DNA of 47,154 nt from Fusobacterium sp. SYSU M8D902 (GTDB taxonomy: Bacteria; Fusobacteriota; Fusobacteriia; Fusobacteriales; Fusobacteriaceae). The notes under the pieces were generated by a model. The model had not been told where the DNA came from, made no database searches, and saw only the letters and a list, made by a program, of their open reading frames with translations. The stretch's first letter is position 1. Every line of letters begins with the position of its first letter. A program made the translations under genes and the position numbers. The stretch lies in assembly GCF_040199715.1 (NCBI RefSeq), contig NZ_JBEFNA010000018.1, positions 1 to 47,154 of the forward strand, given 5' to 3'. This document shows positions 22,820 through 32,166 of the stretch, piece by piece.

Positions 22820-25543
22820 ATGAAAAAAAATATTAAAACAAATTTCAATTTAAAAAATGAAGAGAGTAAAAAAATAAGAGAGTTTTCTCAAATGAGAGTA
22901 GAGGAGAATTTAAAACTTCTCAATACATCTTTTGAAGGACTAAAAAAAGAGAATATAGAAAGTATGCAGGAACTATTTGGAAAAAATATAATTACTCATG
23001 GTAAGAAAAAATCTCTTACTTCAAAGATAGTTGAGGCGTTTATCAATCCATTTACTGCTGTACTTTTCTGTTTAGCCATAGTATCTTTCTTTACTGATAT
23101 GTTTATTCCTTGGTACTATAATGATATGGACGAATTCTCTCCTATCACTGTGATTATAATTACTACTATGGTTACCATATCTGGAATATTACGTTTTATT
23201 CAAGAGGAAAAGAGTAATAATGCTGCTGAAAGCTTAGCTTCAATGATTACTACTACAACCTCTGTTAAAAGATTTGAACAAACTAGAGAAGAGTTACCTC
23301 TTGAAGAGGTAGTTGTTGGTGATATAGTCTATTTAGCTGCTGGAGATATTATTCCTGCTGATATTCGTATAATTGAATGTAAGGATTTTTTTATCAGCCA
23401 AGCTTCATTAACTGGAGAAAGTGAACCTGTTGAAAAAACTATTATCTCAACTAAAAATGATAACTTAGCTATTACAGAATTAAATAATATAGTTTTTATG
23501 GGAAGTAATGTTGTTAGCGGTTCTGGAATTGGAGTTGTTATAGCTACTGGTGATTCTACTCTATTTGGTTCTATTTCAAAATCAATTACTACTAGTGTTG
23601 CTGTAGAATCTGCTTTTGAAAAGGGTATAAACTCTGTTTCTTGGTTACTTATTCGTTTTATGTTAGTAATGGTTCCAATTGTTTTTTTTATCAATGGATT
23701 TACAAAGGGAAATTGGATACAAGCACTTCTTTTTGCTATTTCAATTGCTGTTGGTCTGACTCCAGAGATGCTTCCTATGATTGTCACTACTTGTTTAGCC
23801 AAAGGGGCTGTATCTATGGCTAAGAAAAAAACAATTGTAAAAAATTTAAATTCTATTCAAAATTTTGGATCTATGGATATATTGTGTACAGATAAAACTG
23901 GTACCATCACTTTGGATAAGGTTGTTTTAGAGTACCATATGGATATACATGGTAAAGAGGATAATCGTATATTACACTATGCTTTTTTAAATAGCTGGTT
24001 CCAAACTGGATTAAAAAATCTTTTGGATCTTTCCATCATTGAGAAAACAGAGGAAGAAGGAGAAAAGGATGACTCTTTAAAAAATTTGAATAAGATATAT
24101 ACAAAAATTGATGAGATTCCCTTTGATTTTTCAAGACGTCGTATGACTGTTGTGGTAAAAGATCAATTAGATAAAAGATTGATGATAACTAAAGGTGCTG
24201 TTGAAGAGATGTTATCAATCTGCAAATATATTGAATATAATAATGAGATAGTCTTACTTACAGATGAAATAAAAAAAGAGATCTTAGAAAGAATAGATTC
24301 TTTTAATGAAGATGGACTTCGTGTAATCGCTCTTGCCTATAAGGAAAATCCCTCTTCTATAGAAACTTTTGGTGTTAGCGATGAAAAAGATATGATCCTT
24401 ATGGGATACTTGGCTTTTCTTGATCCACCTAAACCAACTACTGCTAAAGCCATTGCCACTCTTAAAGAGTATGGTGTAAGAACAAAAGTCTTAACTGGTG
24501 ATAATGATAAAGTTACCAAAAGTATTTGTAAAAAAGTAGGACTTAATAATAGTACAATTCTTTTGGGTAGTGATATTGATAGATTAAATGATATTGAACT
24601 TGCACAACTTGTTGAAACTACTGATATTTTTGCAAAACTTTCTCCATTACAAAAAACTAGAATTGTAGAGATTTTAAAGAAAAATAACCATACTGTAGGA
24701 TTTTTAGGTGATGGTATCAACGACGCCTCTGCTATGAAAACAGCTGATATTGGTATCTCTGTAGATACTGCTGTTGATATAGCCAAAGAATCTGCCGATA
24801 TCATTCTTTTAGAAAAGGATCTAATGGTATTAGAAAAAGGAATTATTGAAGGACGTAAAACATATGCCAATATGATAAAATATATTAAAATGACTGCATC
24901 ATCTAATTTTGGAAATATGTTTTCTGTTCTTATTGCTAGTGCCTTTCTTCCATTTTTACCTATGATGAGCATACACCTTATTTTACTTAACTTAATTTAT
25001 GATCTTTCTTGTACAGCTATCCCTTGGGATAATGTGGATACTGAATTTTTAAAAATTCCAAGAAAGTGGGAATCTTCATCAATAGGTAAATTTATGATTT
25101 GGATTGGTCCTGTTAGCTCTATCTTTGACATTACAACATATATTTTAATGTATTTTATTATCTGTCCTCTTGTTGTTTCAAATGGTACACTTTATAACTC
25201 TATCCCTTTAAACAACGAGATTTTAAGAGAAAGCTATGAAGCTGTATTTCAAACTGGTTGGTTTATCGAATCTATGTGGACACAGACATTAGTTATTCAT
25301 ATGATCAGAACACCTAAAATATCATTTGTTCAGAGTATTGCTTCACTTCCTGTGATGATTTTAACTGTAATTGGAATCCTTTGTGTTTCAATTATCCCCT
25401 ACACAAAACTTGGTAACTATCTTGGTTTAACTCCACTACCATTTATATTCTGGATTGGATTAATATTAACAGCTATACTATATATGTTAGTTATTACTTT
25501 TGTAAAGAGAAAATACACTACAAAATATGGAGAATTACTCTAG
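22820..25543 (+). CDS. mgtA: Magnesium-translocating P-type ATPase
   Basis: A 907-residue P3B-type Mg2+ importer of the MgtA/MgtB family, typical in length. Visible: [11 protein letters not shown] in the first membrane pair, the actuator motif [31 protein letters not shown] in helix 4, the phosphorylation loop [12 protein letters not shown], the nucleotide-domain KGAVEEM, and [19 protein letters not shown]. Ten membrane helices are expected, with the last six after about residue 690. It brings Mg2+ into the cytoplasm when the ion is scarce. Start at the ATG at 22820 behind GGAGG; an ATG 12 bases upstream overlaps that site. Expression is governed by the M-box and leader ORF upstream. Confidence 0.95.
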   Translation: MKKNIKTNFNLKNEESKKIREFSQMRVEENLKLLNTSFEGLKKENIESMQELFGKNIITHGKKKSLTSKIVEAFINPFTAVLFCLAIVSFFTDMFIPWYYNDMDEFSPITVIIITTMVTISGILRFIQEEKSNNAAESLASMITTTTSVKRFEQTREELPLEEVVVGDIVYLAAGDIIPADIRIIECKDFFISQASLTGESEPVEKTIISTKNDNLAITELNNIVFMGSNVVSGSGIGVVIATGDSTLFGSISKSITTSVAVESAFEKGINSVSWLLIRFMLVMVPIVFFINGFTKGNWIQALLFAISIAVGLTPEMLPMIVTTCLAKGAVSMAKKKTIVKNLNSIQNFGSMDILCTDKTGTITLDKVVLEYHMDIHGKEDNRILHYAFLNSWFQTGLKNLLDLSIIEKTEEEGEKDDSLKNLNKIYTKIDEIPFDFSRRRMTVVVKDQLDKRLMITKGAVEEMLSICKYIEYNNEIVLLTDEIKKEILERIDSFNEDGLRVIALAYKENPSSIETFGVSDEKDMILMGYLAFLDPPKPTTAKAIATLKEYGVRTKVLTGDNDKVTKSICKKVGLNNSTILLGSDIDRLNDIELAQLVETTDIFAKLSPLQKTRIVEILKKNNHTVGFLGDGINDASAMKTADIGISVDTAVDIAKESADIILLEKDLMVLEKGIIEGRKTYANMIKYIKMTASSNFGNMFSVLIASAFLPFLPMMSIHLILLNLIYDLSCTAIPWDNVDTEFLKIPRKWESSSIGKFMIWIGPVSSIFDITTYILMYFIICPLVVSNGTLYNSIPLNNEILRESYEAVFQTGWFIESMWTQTLVIHMIRTPKISFVQSIASLPVMILTVIGILCVSIIPYTKLGNYLGLTPLPFIFWIGLILTAILYMLVITFVKRKYTTKYGELL

Positions 25544-25569
25544 ATGTGTATGCTAAAATATGTTACAAT

Positions 25570-25598
25570 ATAGAGGAGGTTTACTCCTCTATTTTTTT
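25570..25598 (+). terminator. Terminator after mgtA
   Basis: ATAGAGGAG/CTCCTCTAT stem with a 5-base loop and a T run. It ends 15 bases before the WYL gene, so that gene needs readthrough or a nearby promoter. Confidence 0.8.
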
Positions 25599-25612
25599 GA
25601 AAGGATTTGATT

Positions 25613-26461
25613 ATGGAAAAAAAAATTCGTGTCACTATCAATAAAAGTGCTTTTGATATAATAGAATCTGATGTACAAAGTTTTAAAATCACAAAAAATT
25701 ATCTTATAAACTATATTTTTGATATACTAAAAGAGGAAAAAATAGAAACTTTTCATCAAGATGAGGAAAAAAAAGAGATTATTCAATTTAATCTCAATAA
25801 AAAAAATAAAAATATCTACTACGATATATTATTTGAAAATAATATTCAAATTGAAGCAGAATTTATAAGAAAAATGATCTATAGATATACTTATCAATCT
25901 AAAAGTTCTAGAGAACTATTCCTCTATAGAGATATTGTGGATAGATTAAAATATTCAATAAAAAATAGAAGAGTCATAAAAATCAATTTTGATGATGATA
26001 GAAAAACTTCAATCCTTCCATTCTATATTGGAACTTCTAAACTAGAACTTGGAAACTATATTTTTTGTTATGATCTTTTAGAAGATAGATATAAAAACTA
26101 TAAACTTAGTAATTTTAAATCCATCTTTATTACACAAGAGAAAAGAGAGTGGCAAAATAAAGAATTTATAAACAATGTTATTAAAAACTTTGATCCATTT
26201 TTATCTCAGGGTAAAAAAATAAAAGCTATATTAAGTGAAGAAGGTAAAAAAATACTCTCAACTATAGCTTTAAATCGTCCTGAAACAATCTCTTGTAATG
26301 GTGATATCTATGAATTCAAGTGCTCTGAACAACAAGCTAAAAGATACTTTGCCTATTTTTTTAATGAGATAGAGATTTTAGAACCCCTATCTTTAAGAGA
26401 ATGGTTTATTGAAAAATACAGATCTGCACTCAGAATTTATGAAAATACAAAAACAAAATAA
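25613..26461 (+). CDS. WYL-domain regulator with N-terminal RHH-like region
   Basis: A 282-residue protein. Residues about 2-40 (KKIRVTINKSAFDIIESDV...KITKNYLINYIFDILKEE) look like a ribbon-helix-helix DNA-binding unit. The centre (about 118-180) resembles a WYL domain, with VIKINFDDDRKTSILPFYIGTS and YIFCYDLLEDRYKNYKLSNFKSI, though the W-Y-L triad itself is not intact. The tail (about 195-280) matches the WCX-like extension. Such proteins are ligand-sensing regulators; the ligand and targets are unknown. Start ATG at 25613 with AAGGA. It follows mgtA directly but beyond a terminator. Confidence 0.7.
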   Translation: MEKKIRVTINKSAFDIIESDVQSFKITKNYLINYIFDILKEEKIETFHQDEEKKEIIQFNLNKKNKNIYYDILFENNIQIEAEFIRKMIYRYTYQSKSSRELFLYRDIVDRLKYSIKNRRVIKINFDDDRKTSILPFYIGTSKLELGNYIFCYDLLEDRYKNYKLSNFKSIFITQEKREWQNKEFINNVIKNFDPFLSQGKKIKAILSEEGKKILSTIALNRPETISCNGDIYEFKCSEQQAKRYFAYFFNEIEILEPLSLREWFIEKYRSALRIYENTKTK

Positions 26462-26471
26462 TTTAAATTAT

Positions 26472-26526
26472 AAAAAAGGAAAAAATTACTTCCAGTATTA
26501 TTAATCTGGTAATTTTTTCCTTTTTA
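26472..26526. terminator. Bidirectional terminator, WYL / MATE genes
   Basis: A long stem (AAAAAGGAAAAAATTAC...CCAG with CTGG...TAATTTTTTCCTTTTT) with T runs on both strands, between the convergent WYL and MATE genes. Confidence 0.8.
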
Positions 26527-26548
26527 TCTGCTTTTTATAAAACTATTT

Positions 26549-27886
26549 TTAAATTTTTTTAGAATATTTCTTCTTCCATTTTAATTCAAAAACAACAAAT
26601 ATCAGAATCGCTTCTATTGTCCATTGAAAAGCTGTAATTTTCCAAAATGTTGTCACTGGAAATCTATTCAAATATAAGAAGTAATAAACTAACGGTAATC
26701 TAATTAGCCAGTTTGTTATAAATACAACTTTAAATGGTGTCTTAGTATCTCCCATTCCTTTCATAGCCCCTTCTAATGCCATAGCTATTGACATAGGAAT
26801 CTGCTCTATAGCTGCTATCGTAAGACAGCTAACACCTAAATCTATTACCTCTTGTTCACTCTCTTTTATAAAAAGAGAGATTAATTCAGTTGGAAATGTA
26901 TAAAATATGACAGCTGTAATACCCATTACTATCACTGAAAGAAGAATAGTATAATTTATATAATTTCTAGTTTTTAAATAATCCTTTTCTCCTACTGAGT
27001 GTCCAGCTAATGTAGTCAAAGCTACTGCAAATCCCCATCCGGGCATAAAACTAATACTTTCTATTGTTATTGTTATCTGATTAGCAGCAAAGGATAAACT
27101 ACCTAAAGTCATAATAATAGCCACATTAATTAATCTATTTATACTGAAAGCTGCCTCTTGACAAGCTGAAGGTATTCCAAGAAAAACAAGCTCTTTTAAA
27201 TCTTCTTTTTGAGTTTTGAGTTTTAAATTTAGCTTAAATGGCAGTTTTTTCAATTGAGATAGTGAGAATATAAAAGCTGAAATTATTCCCAAAACAGTTG
27301 CTATTGCTGCCCCTTTAACACCTAATTCTGGAGCTCCAAATTTACCAAATATCAAGATATAATCTAGAGACACATTTACCATATTCATTATAGCTGCACC
27401 ATACAATGGCGTTTTTGTATTTTTACATCCTCTGTACACACCATTAAAAACGTTGGTTAGTATATTAAAGATCACTCCAAAAGCACAGATCTTTAAATAC
27501 TTAGTTCCTAAAAAAATTACCTCTTCTCCAGCTCCTGCAACTTTTAGTATATTTTCAGCAAATATAAAGAAAATAAAGCTAAAAATCACTCCTAACACAA
27601 TCCCAATTTTCACAGCAATATTAGATATTCTCTCTGCTTTTACTATATTTTTAGCTCCTAAAGAACGCGACACTATAGAGGTAACAGATATTGAGATTCC
27701 CATAGCTACAAATATATTAAAAAATGTATAGATTATTTCAGAACTCAATCCTACAGCAGAAACTCCAAGTTGTCCACTATGCTGCCCTATCATAATAGTA
27801 TCAAATACCCAGATCATCATATATAATATCATCTCTCCCACAGCAGGAAGAGCTAATTTTAAAATCTCTCCAACTATTTTAAACAT
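26549..27886 (-). CDS. MATE-family multidrug efflux transporter
   Basis: A 445-residue inner-membrane protein with 12 helices in two homologous halves, of the MATE (NorM/DinF-like) family. Family motifs: LALPAVGEMILYMMIWVFDTIMIGQHSG (about 12-39), SLGAKN in the first half, GVYRGCKNTKTPLYGA, and in the second half GIPSACQEAAFSINR and AMEGAMKGMGDTKTPFKVVF. It exports cationic drugs or metabolites using Na+ or H+; substrate unknown. I start at the ATG at 27886, whose GAGGGATG site lies inside the end of hflX; the hflX stop is four bases upstream, so translation is probably coupled. Confidence 0.9.
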   Translation of the reverse strand: MFKIVGEILKLALPAVGEMILYMMIWVFDTIMIGQHSGQLGVSAVGLSSEIIYTFFNIFVAMGISISVTSIVSRSLGAKNIVKAERISNIAVKIGIVLGVIFSFIFFIFAENILKVAGAGEEVIFLGTKYLKICAFGVIFNILTNVFNGVYRGCKNTKTPLYGAAIMNMVNVSLDYILIFGKFGAPELGVKGAAIATVLGIISAFIFSLSQLKKLPFKLNLKLKTQKEDLKELVFLGIPSACQEAAFSINRLINVAIIMTLGSLSFAANQITITIESISFMPGWGFAVALTTLAGHSVGEKDYLKTRNYINYTILLSVIVMGITAVIFYTFPTELISLFIKESEQEVIDLGVSCLTIAAIEQIPMSIAMALEGAMKGMGDTKTPFKVVFITNWLIRLPLVYYFLYLNRFPVTTFWKITAFQWTIEAILIFVVFELKWKKKYSKKI

Positions 27887-27890
27887 AGAA

Positions 27891-29681
27891 TCATCCCTCA
27901 ATTAAATATTTTTTACATCTGTTATACACTTCATTATTTACAACAGCAGAAATCTTTAAACCCTCTCCTTCATACTCTTCACTTTGAATTATTGAATTTC
28001 TATGTAAATATGCTCCCATAGATGAATCACTATATGGTATAAGATATGTGCAAACTCTTGTTGTTTGAGGCAATAACTCCACTACCAATTGTAAAAATTC
28101 ATCAATATTTAACTTAGTTTTAGCACTTATCTCTATTGTTTTGTAATTTGGGAACTTCTCTTTTAAACTCTCTAACTGCTCTGGAGTTGCTTGATCACAC
28201 TTATTTAGTGCCAAAAACATAGATTTATCCATAGCATCTAACTCTTTTAATACCCTTTCAACTGCTACTATCTGCTCAATCGCAGTATCACTAGAAGCAT
28301 CAACCACATGTATTATTAAGTCTGAAAAACTAACCTCTTCCAATGTTGATTTAAAAGCCTCAACTAAGTCGTGTGGCAATTTTCTTACAAATCCAACTGT
28401 ATCTGTCAATGAAGCCACTCTTTTATCTGGCAATAATATTGCTCTTGTTGTTATATCTAAAGTTGCAAATAACATATTTTCAGCAAAAACTGACTCTTTT
28501 TTAGAGGTATTATCAGCTGGGTATAGATCTACTAAAAGATTTCTTAGGGTAGATTTTCCAACGTTAGTATATCCTACAAGAGATATTTTAGGAATTCCAG
28601 ACTCCTCTCTTTTCTCCCTTTGTGTAACCCTTGTTTTTCTAATTTTTTCTAATTCCTGTTTTAAATCGTAGATAGTCTCTCTAATTCTTCTTTTATCTAT
28701 CTCTAACTTCTTCTCTCCAGGTCCTTTTGTACCTACTCCTCCACCTGTTCTAGACATTGTACTTCCCAATCCTAAAAGTCTAGTACTTCTATATTTCAGC
28801 TGTGCTAATTCAACTTGAATCTTAGCTTCTCTAGTTCTAGCTCTTCTTGCAAAAATTTCAAGAATTAGAGTTGTTCTATCTATAACTTTACAACCTGTAA
28901 TCATCTCTAGATTCTTTACCTGCATTCCTGTTAACTCTTCGTCAAAAATTATCAGATTAGCCCTCTTTATTTGTTTATATACAGCTAACTCCTGTGCTTT
29001 TCCTGTCCCTATAAAAAAGCAAGAATCAATTCTATTTTTCTTCTGCATAAATCTTCCAACTACCTGTACATTACAGGCTCTAGCTAACTCTGCCAACTCA
29101 TCTAAACTTTCCTGTGTATCTATTCCTACTAGTACAGCATACTCTGTATCATTCTCCACTATATCCCTTTTTCTAAGAATAGACTCTATCTCATCAAATT
29201 TATCAATCATAGGATAATTAGTTGCTTCCTCTACACTCAATGGTCCTACTATCTCTTGAACCAATTCATTATTTTCTACACTACAAAATCCTAGGGAAAC
29301 TCCAGTTATTCTATCCTCAGTTATTCCAATAGCTGCTATACAATCAAGTTTTAACTTTAACAAAGCAGATATATCTATATTTGAAAGGTTTGAACTTCCA
29401 CTTGGATGAGTGTGTATCACTCTTATTCCCGACAACCTTCTCTCTTGAATATCCATAATAGGAAGCTGTACACTACTACTATCCCCTATTGAAATCTCTG
29501 TTACATTTCCTCTTCTATCAATGGCAATATTGATCTCTCTATTTATCTTATTACTAATTTGAGCTATAAGCATCAACATCTCTGGCTCAATCAATCTATT
29601 TTTTTCTACACTCACATCATAAAGAGAATCCAATTCTTTTAAAATATAGTCCTTAATTCCCTCTGTATTTCCTCTTATCAT
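27891..29681 (-). CDS. hflX: GTPase HflX with N-terminal RadC/JAB-like extension
   Basis: A 596-residue ribosome-associated GTPase, about 170 residues longer than E. coli HflX. The core starts near 180 (AVLVGIDTQESLDELAELARAC), with GTGKAQEL, IIFDEELTGMQVKNLE, the GLGSTMSRTGGGVGTKGPGEKKLEIDKR linker (in pieces near 309-336), the Walker A GYTNVGKSTLRN (about 371), DTVGFVRKLPHDLVEAFKSTLEE and NKCD. HflX binds and splits stalled 70S ribosomes. The N-terminal 170 residues contain RVIHTHPSGSSNLSNIDISAL (two pieces, about 92-112), resembling the HxHPSGxxxxSxxD metal motif of RadC/JAB proteins. Start ATG at 29681. Confidence 0.93.
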   Translation of the reverse strand: MIRGNTEGIKDYILKELDSLYDVSVEKNRLIEPEMLMLIAQISNKINREINIAIDRRGNVTEISIGDSSSVQLPIMDIQERRLSGIRVIHTHPSGSSNLSNIDISALLKLKLDCIAAIGITEDRITGVSLGFCSVENNELVQEIVGPLSVEEATNYPMIDKFDEIESILRKRDIVENDTEYAVLVGIDTQESLDELAELARACNVQVVGRFMQKKNRIDSCFFIGTGKAQELAVYKQIKRANLIIFDEELTGMQVKNLEMITGCKVIDRTTLILEIFARRARTREAKIQVELAQLKYRSTRLLGLGSTMSRTGGGVGTKGPGEKKLEIDKRRIRETIYDLKQELEKIRKTRVTQREKREESGIPKISLVGYTNVGKSTLRNLLVDLYPADNTSKKESVFAENMLFATLDITTRAILLPDKRVASLTDTVGFVRKLPHDLVEAFKSTLEEVSFSDLIIHVVDASSDTAIEQIVAVERVLKELDAMDKSMFLALNKCDQATPEQLESLKEKFPNYKTIEISAKTKLNIDEFLQLVVELLPQTTRVCTYLIPYSDSSMGAYLHRNSIIQSEEYEGEGLKISAVVNNEVYNRCKKYLIEG

Positions 29682-29738
29682 TAAATATCAACTCCAACAA
29701 TTATTCTCTTTTATATTATAACACAATAGTCATATATT

Positions 29739-30285
29739 TTATAGCTTAGTAATCTGTTCATTCTGAAATTTATTTATCTTTATAAAAAAACTATATAAAA
29801 ATTTTAACTCCTCTTCACTAAAATTTTCCCACAAGAACTGGTAAAAATCTTTCTCTATATTTTCTATTTTATCACAGATCTCTTCATAAGCTATCCTTCC
29901 ATTTTTTGTCAATTCAATATACACATCTTTTTTATTTCCCTCTTCTTGATATGTTCTTATATATCTAAGCATCAATAATTTCTTTATAACCTTACTAGTA
30001 TATCCTTTACTGTTTTTTATCTTTTTAGAAAGTTGAGTTATATTTATTTTTTCACTTGAACCAATACAATATATATGATTGTAATCAGCAAAATTTAACT
30101 CTCCATTTAGTCCCTCTTTTAGTGAGGACATATATTTATCATTGGCATAAACAAACTCCTGCATCTCCAAATATATCTCTGGAATATATCCTTCACCTCT
30201 ATCTGATTTTAAAAAATCTTTATAAAACTCTTTGCTATCCTCTATCAAATTAAAAAATTTTTTTATAACTTTGCTAGAAATTTTT
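29739..30285 (-). CDS. MarR-family regulator (start uncertain)
   Basis: A winged-helix regulator of the MarR type. The recognisable region is NFADYNHIYCIGSSEKINITQLSKKI followed by KGYTSKVIKKLLMLRYIRTYQEEGNKKDVYIELTKNGRIAYEEI. The longest frame begins at 30344 inside the promoter at 30324-30352, so it cannot be the true start. Downstream of that promoter the best ribosome site, GAGGTG near 30291, precedes an ATT codon (about 30285), which would be a rare start; the next ATG is at 30176 (145 residues, the usual MarR length) with a poorly spaced site. I give the ATT version provisionally. It is divergent from the PTS gene and shares a probable operator with it. Confidence 0.6.
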
Positions 30286-30306
30286 TTCACCTCATTCCGA
30301 ATTATG

Positions 30307-30325
30307 ATAGTTTCATAGGAAACAT
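30307..30325. promoter_or_regulatory. Probable MarR operator, own promoter
   Basis: On the minus strand this reads ATGTTTCCTATGAAACTAT, containing the inverted repeat GTTTC/GAAAC, at the end of and just after the -10 of the marR promoter. It matches the site at 30393-30411 at 15 of 19 positions. Confidence 0.5.
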
Positions 30326-30352
30326 TATACTCTAAAACACTCAATTTTTCAA
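30324..30352 (-). promoter_or_regulatory. Sigma-70 promoter of the MarR gene
   Basis: TTGAAA (30347-30352), 17 bases, TATAAT (30324-30329) on the minus strand. Confidence 0.7.
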
Positions 30353-30392
30353 TGTTTTTCTAAGTATAAAGTCAAAGTGTATTAGAACAGTA

Positions 30393-30411
30393 TTGTTTCC
30401 TAGACAACTAT
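30393..30411. promoter_or_regulatory. Probable MarR operator upstream of the PTS promoter
   Basis: TTGTTTCCTAGACAACTAT on the plus strand, sharing TGTTTCCTA and the ACTAT end with the site at 30307-30325; it lies 44 bases before the PTS -35. Confidence 0.45.
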
Positions 30412-30454
30412 TTTTTACAGTTCTATTTGTGAAAACACGTCCATTTTTGACATA

Positions 30455-30483
30455 TTGACTTATATATATTAGTTCAGTATACT
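30455..30483 (+). promoter_or_regulatory. Sigma-70 promoter of the PTS operon
   Basis: TTGACT (30455-30460), 17 bases, TATACT (30478-30483), 40 bases before the PTS start. Confidence 0.75.
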
Positions 30484-30523
30484 TAAAATATATAATTTTA
30501 TAATTTTTAGGAGGGATTATTTT

Positions 30524-32134
30524 ATGAAAAAAGGTTTTTCTATCCTACAAAGAGTAGGTAGAGCTTTTATGCTTCCAATAGCCGTTTTACCAATGGCTGG
30601 AATATTGTTAGGAGTTGGTGGTGCTTTTACATCTAAAGCTATCATTGAAACTTATCATCTTACATTTTTAGAGCCAGGAACAATATTGAATAAAATACTT
30701 GTTCTTTTCTCAAATTCAGGTTTATTTGTTTTTGCCAATCTATCTGTTATATTTGCAGTTGGTGTTGCCATTGGATTAGCAAATCAAAATAAAGAGACTG
30801 CTGCTCTATCTGGTTTATTAGGTTTTCTACTTTTCCATACAGTAATTGGAACTGTTTTAGGATTTATGGGTTATACTCCTGAAACTACTACTGTTCAAGC
30901 TTTTATGGATCAAGGTTTCTCTTATGATATAGCTGTTGGAAAAGCTGCCCTATATACAAAAGAGTTGGGTATATTCACTCTACAAACTGGAGTTTTAGGT
31001 GGAATTATATGTGGTTGTGTATCTGCTATGATAACTAACAGATTTTCAAATAAAACATTACCAGATTATCTAGCTTTCTTTAGTGGAAATAGATTGGTGC
31101 CAGTATTAACAATGGTATTTTTTATTCCTTTAGGAGTAGTAGTTCCATTTATTTGGCCTTCAATTTTTGCTGGTGTTGTTAAAGCTGGAGCAGCATTTAC
31201 AGCAATGGGGCCTATCGGTACTTTCCTTTATGGATTTACAGCTAGACTTTTAAATGTATTTGGATTACACCACGCTGTTTATCCTTTATTCTGGTATACT
31301 GAATTGGGTGGAACTATGGAAGTAGCTGGGAAATTGGTATCTGGAGGGCAAAAAATCTTCTTTGCTCAATTAGCAGATCCAACTATTCTACATTATTCTG
31401 CTGATGCAACTAGAACAATGACAGGTGGATTTTTACCTATGATGTTTGGTTTACCTGCTGCTGCCTTTGCTATGTATAGATGTGCTGATGCAAGTAACAA
31501 AGCAAAAGTTAAAGGAATATTAGCTTCTGCTGCTCTTACTTCTTTCTTGACTGGAATAACTGAACCATTGGAATTTACTTTCCTATTTGTTGCTCCACCT
31601 CTATATGTTTTACATGCACTTTTAGAAGGTATTGCTTATGGTGTATTACATTTCTTAAACGTTGCTGTTGGTATCACTTTTTCGAGAGGAATTATAGATT
31701 TTACTTTCTTTGGACTTTTACAAGGAACAGCTAAAACTTCATATCAATGGATTCTAATCTTAGGACCACTTTACTCTATAATGTACTATTTCATATTTAA
31801 ATTTATGATTGAAAAATTTAACTATAGTACTCCTGGAAGAAATGAGAGTGAAGCAAAACTTTATACTAGAAAAGATTATCAAGGAAATTCAAAAGAAGAC
31901 CTAACTGATGAGATTGTTGAAGCTCTTGGTGGAGTTGAAAACATAAAAGGGATAGACGCTTGTATTACTAGACTTAGAGTTACTGTAATAGATAGTAGCA
32001 AAGTTGCTGATGATAGTAGATGGAAAGAGTTAAAATCTCAAGGAGTTATCAGAAGTGGTGAAGGAATACAAATAATCTATGGAACTCAAGCTGAGATCTA
32101 TAAAAATAAGATAATTAAAAAATACGGTTTATAA
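30524..32134 (+). CDS. PTS transporter EIICB, glucose/maltose/GlcNAc family
   Basis: A 536-residue membrane sugar permease of the phosphotransferase system. The EIIC domain (about 1-430) starts LQRVGRAFMLPIAVLPMAGILLGVGGA and has the family core GLHHAVYPLFWYTELGG, MTGGFLPMMFGLPAAAFAMY and LTGITEPLEFTFLFVAPPLY, in which ITEP is the sugar-binding motif. The EIIB domain (about 455-536) carries the phosphorylated cysteine in KGIDACITRLRV. No EIIA is attached or adjacent, so a shared EIIA must supply phosphate. Closest by pattern to MalX/GlcB-type proteins; sugar not readable. GGAGGG precedes the ATG. Probably controlled by the divergent MarR protein and co-transcribed with the secreted hydrolase. 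Confidence 0.9.
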   Translation: MKKGFSILQRVGRAFMLPIAVLPMAGILLGVGGAFTSKAIIETYHLTFLEPGTILNKILVLFSNSGLFVFANLSVIFAVGVAIGLANQNKETAALSGLLGFLLFHTVIGTVLGFMGYTPETTTVQAFMDQGFSYDIAVGKAALYTKELGIFTLQTGVLGGIICGCVSAMITNRFSNKTLPDYLAFFSGNRLVPVLTMVFFIPLGVVVPFIWPSIFAGVVKAGAAFTAMGPIGTFLYGFTARLLNVFGLHHAVYPLFWYTELGGTMEVAGKLVSGGQKIFFAQLADPTILHYSADATRTMTGGFLPMMFGLPAAAFAMYRCADASNKAKVKGILASAALTSFLTGITEPLEFTFLFVAPPLYVLHALLEGIAYGVLHFLNVAVGITFSRGIIDFTFFGLLQGTAKTSYQWILILGPLYSIMYYFIFKFMIEKFNYSTPGRNESEAKLYTRKDYQGNSKEDLTDEIVEALGGVENIKGIDACITRLRVTVIDSSKVADDSRWKELKSQGVIRSGEGIQIIYGTQAEIYKNKIIKKYGL

Positions 32135-32166
32135 TAACTATAAAGGCATCTAGGGAGGAGATTATT

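Noticed and set aside
23329-24972. Long minus-strand frames (157 and 211 codons) opposite mgtA
   Set aside because: They lie fully inside the P-type ATPase gene, have no ribosome site and no recognisable domain; shadow coding.
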